Shown here in pieces: positions 4,783-6,508 of a stretch of 6,508 nt of DNA. Origin of the DNA: Dehalococcoidia bacterium. GTDB lineage: Bacteria; Chloroflexota; Dehalococcoidia; UBA6926. The notes below the pieces were generated by a model. That model did no database searches, had not been told where the DNA came from, and worked only from the letters and a program-made list of their open reading frames with translations. Where the stretch lies: positions 1-6,508 of the forward strand of contig JASLZO010000066.1 of assembly GCA_030754805.1 (NCBI GenBank), read 5' to 3'. The translations under genes were made by a program, and so were the position numbers. How positions within the stretch are numbered: position 1 is the first letter of the stretch; each line of letters opens with the position of its first letter.

Positions 4783-6508
4783 CTAGCCTTTCGCCCCGGT
4801 CGCGGTGATGCGGTGGACTGCCTCGACCTCCGGTATCTCTTCCAGCCGCGTGAGAAGGCGGCTTACTTGAGAGAGGCCCGACGTCTCCACCGTTATCGAT
4901 ATCGTAACCGACCGGTCTGAGTTGCGTCTATCGCGGATATCCGTGATGTTGATTTGCTCCGCCGACACGATCGTCGTGATGTCTCGAAGGAGGCCTGTTC
5001 TGTCCTGTGCGGTGATCACGATCGATGATGGATACTTCTGATCAACTCCGGGCCAACGGACATCGACGAACCGTTCGGGCTCATCCTCATTCAACAAATT
5101 CGGACAGTCTTGCCGGTGAACCGTCACGCCGCGGTTCCGCGTGATGAACCCCACCACCGGTTCACCCGGCAGCGGCCGGCAGCACCTACCGGTCCGGGCT
5201 GACACGAGGCCGCTCCCCAGCACCTCGACCGAGAGATCTCCCCCGGCGGGAGAAAGGTGAACCTCGGGTTGACGCTCCTCCTGCGGCATCAGTCGCGTCG
5301 CGACCTGGCTGGTGCTCACAGTTCCGGTCCCCAGTGCCAGGACGAACTCTTCTTCGGTCTCGTAGTCAAACATCTCGGCCAGCTTCGCGGGATCCAGTCG
5401 GATACCGAGGCGTCTTGCCTCTCGTTCCAGGAGTTGCTTTCCATTGGCCAGGTTCTCAGTACGTTTCTGGCGTCGGAACCACTGCCGGATCTTCGACTTT
5501 CCCTGCTCCGTTTGCACGTAGCCTAGGTCTGGGTTCAACCAGTCGAGACTCGGACCCTTTGCCAACTTCGATGACACGATTTCGACGGTATCGCCATTTC
5601 TCAGTTGATAGGCATAGGAAACGAGGCGTCCGTTCACTTTTGCGCCGACGGCCCGGTACCCAAGGTCCGTATGGATCCTGAACGCGAAATCAAGCGGTGT
5701 CGAACCCGCGGGCAGCTCTCGAATCTCGCCTGCGGGGGTGTAGACGAACACCTGGTCCGGAAGGATGTCGCCCTTGACCTGCTCGACGAACTCCTCCGCG
5801 CCGGTCACGTCCCGTTGCCAGTCCAGTAGTTGGCGGAGCCAGGCAATCCGGTCCTCGAACTGGATGTCAGACTTCGCGTCACCTTCTTTGTAGCGCCAGT
5901 GGGCCGCGACCCCGTACTCAGCAAGACGATGCATCTCAGACGTCCGGATCTGGACCTCCAGCGGCTTCCCTGATTGCACCATTACCGTGGTGTGCAGCGA
6001 CTGGTAGCCGGTCCCCCTGGGGCTTGCGATGTAGTCATCAAACTGTCCCCGCACCGGACGCCACATCCCGTGAACCACCCCGAGCGCTGCGTAACAGTCC
6101 TGGACGGAGTCGACAATGATTCTAATCGCCAGCAGATCGTAGATATCACCGAACTCGCGGCCGGAAGCTTCGTACCGCTGCATCTTCTGGTAGATGCTGA
6201 AGAGGCTCTTCGGCCTGCCAGCCACTTCGGACGGTTTGAGCCCGGCCGCAACGAGCTCAGTACCAAGCTCCTCCATCGCAAGTCTGACCTGCTCCTCCCG
6301 TTCAGCACGTCTCGAATCGACGAGTTCGGACACGCGCCGGTATTCGTGCTTCTCGAGATGGTTGAAGGCATGGTCCTGCAGTTCCCATTCGAGCGTGTAC
6401 AGGCCAAGACGGTGAGCGAGTGGCGCGTAGATCTCCCGTGTTTCGAGAGAGATGCGGCGCCTCTTGTCTTCGGGCAGCACCGCCAACGTCCGCATATTGT
6501 GCAGACGG
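4783..6508 (-). CDS. rel: RelA/SpoT family (p)ppGpp synthetase/hydrolase, 5' end beyond window
   Basis: The enzyme makes (and, with an intact HD domain, degrades) the alarmone (p)ppGpp in response to starvation. The frame stays open to the right edge, where it reads RLHNMRTLA, the end of the HD hydrolase core (normally DRLHNMRT). The ATG at 6495 is therefore internal, and most of the HD domain, perhaps 150-200 residues, is missing. Numbering from that Met: synthetase about 93-205, with GRPKSLFSIYQKM, DIYDLLAIR (Asp120, metal ligand), GTGYQSLHT (161-169), catalytic EVQIRT (180-185) and AAHWRYKEG; TGS domain about 246-308 (DQVFVYTPAGEIRELPAG); conserved-cysteine region 437-464 with CC at 438-439, His460 and Cys464; ACT domain about 488-567 (RTGLLRDITTIV). 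All regulatory domains are intact. QFDD at 151-154 sits where bifunctional enzymes have RxKD. The visible HD end suggests a long bifunctional Rel, but hydrolase residues cannot be checked. rpsT follows 37 bases downstream. Confidence 0.95.
   Translation of the reverse strand, partial: RLHNMRTLAVLPEDKRRRISLETREIYAPLAHRLGLYTLEWELQDHAFNHLEKHEYRRVSELVDSRRAEREEQVRLAMEELGTELVAAGLKPSEVAGRPKSLFSIYQKMQRYEASGREFGDIYDLLAIRIIVDSVQDCYAALGVVHGMWRPVRGQFDDYIASPRGTGYQSLHTTVMVQSGKPLEVQIRTSEMHRLAEYGVAAHWRYKEGDAKSDIQFEDRIAWLRQLLDWQRDVTGAEEFVEQVKGDILPDQVFVYTPAGEIRELPAGSTPLDFAFRIHTDLGYRAVGAKVNGRLVSYAYQLRNGDTVEIVSSKLAKGPSLDWLNPDLGYVQTEQGKSKIRQWFRRQKRTENLANGKQLLEREARRLGIRLDPAKLAEMFDYETEEEFVLALGTGTVSTSQVATRLMPQEERQPEVHLSPAGGDLSVEVLGSGLVSARTGRCCRPLPGEPVVGFITRNRGVTVHRQDCPNLLNEDEPERFVDVRWPGVDQKYPSSIVITAQDRTGLLRDITTIVSAEQINITDIRDRRNSDRSVTISITVETSGLSQVSRLLTRLEEIPEVEAVHRITATGAKG

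Noticed and set aside
4783..6495. A complete 570-residue rel gene starting at the ATG at 6495
   Set aside because: The frame remains open to the window edge and the codons before the ATG spell RLHN, part of the conserved HD-domain motif, so the gene is truncated by the window.

Overview
The window is a piece of bacterial chromosome carrying core translation genes and one accessory metabolic gene. The closest lineage I can suggest is Chloroflexota, possibly Dehalococcoidia or the SAR202 group. That rests on the style of the L35 and IF3 proteins, the long acidic IF3 tail, the Rel sequence, and a tandem CaiB/BaiF protein of a kind I associate with that group. It is a judgement from memory, not a database result.

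Layout. Positions 1-497 hold no intact gene. On the minus strand there are coding-like stretches broken by a frame change and two in-frame stops, probably a decayed gene. At 563-2968 (+) lies a large two-domain CaiB/BaiF (class III) CoA-transferase behind a plausible promoter. At 3062-4408 (+) is the translation operon infC-rpmI-rplT (IF3, L35, L20), led by a strong sigma-70-like promoter. On the minus strand, a 5'-truncated rel gene for (p)ppGpp metabolism enters from the right edge. It is followed 37 bases later by rpsT (S20). The two operons converge on one strong hairpin at 4429-4458 that should terminate transcription from both sides.

How the genes work together. IF3, L35, L20 and S20 all serve ribosome assembly and initiation, and Rel is the sensor and effector that shuts down ribosome synthesis during starvation. 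The CoA-transferase is an unrelated catabolic neighbour.

Most notable points: infC has no ATG, GTG or TTG start that keeps its N-domain and appears to start at ATA, as expected for an IF3-autoregulated gene. The acidic tail of IF3 and the basic head of L35 share 41 bases in different frames. The two halves of the CoA-transferase seem to have diverged, with the catalytic aspartate present only in the second. Rel carries an acidic QFDD motif where bifunctional enzymes usually have RxKD. I see no convincing evidence of an entirely new type of system (no CRISPR, phage, toxin-antitoxin or defence genes).
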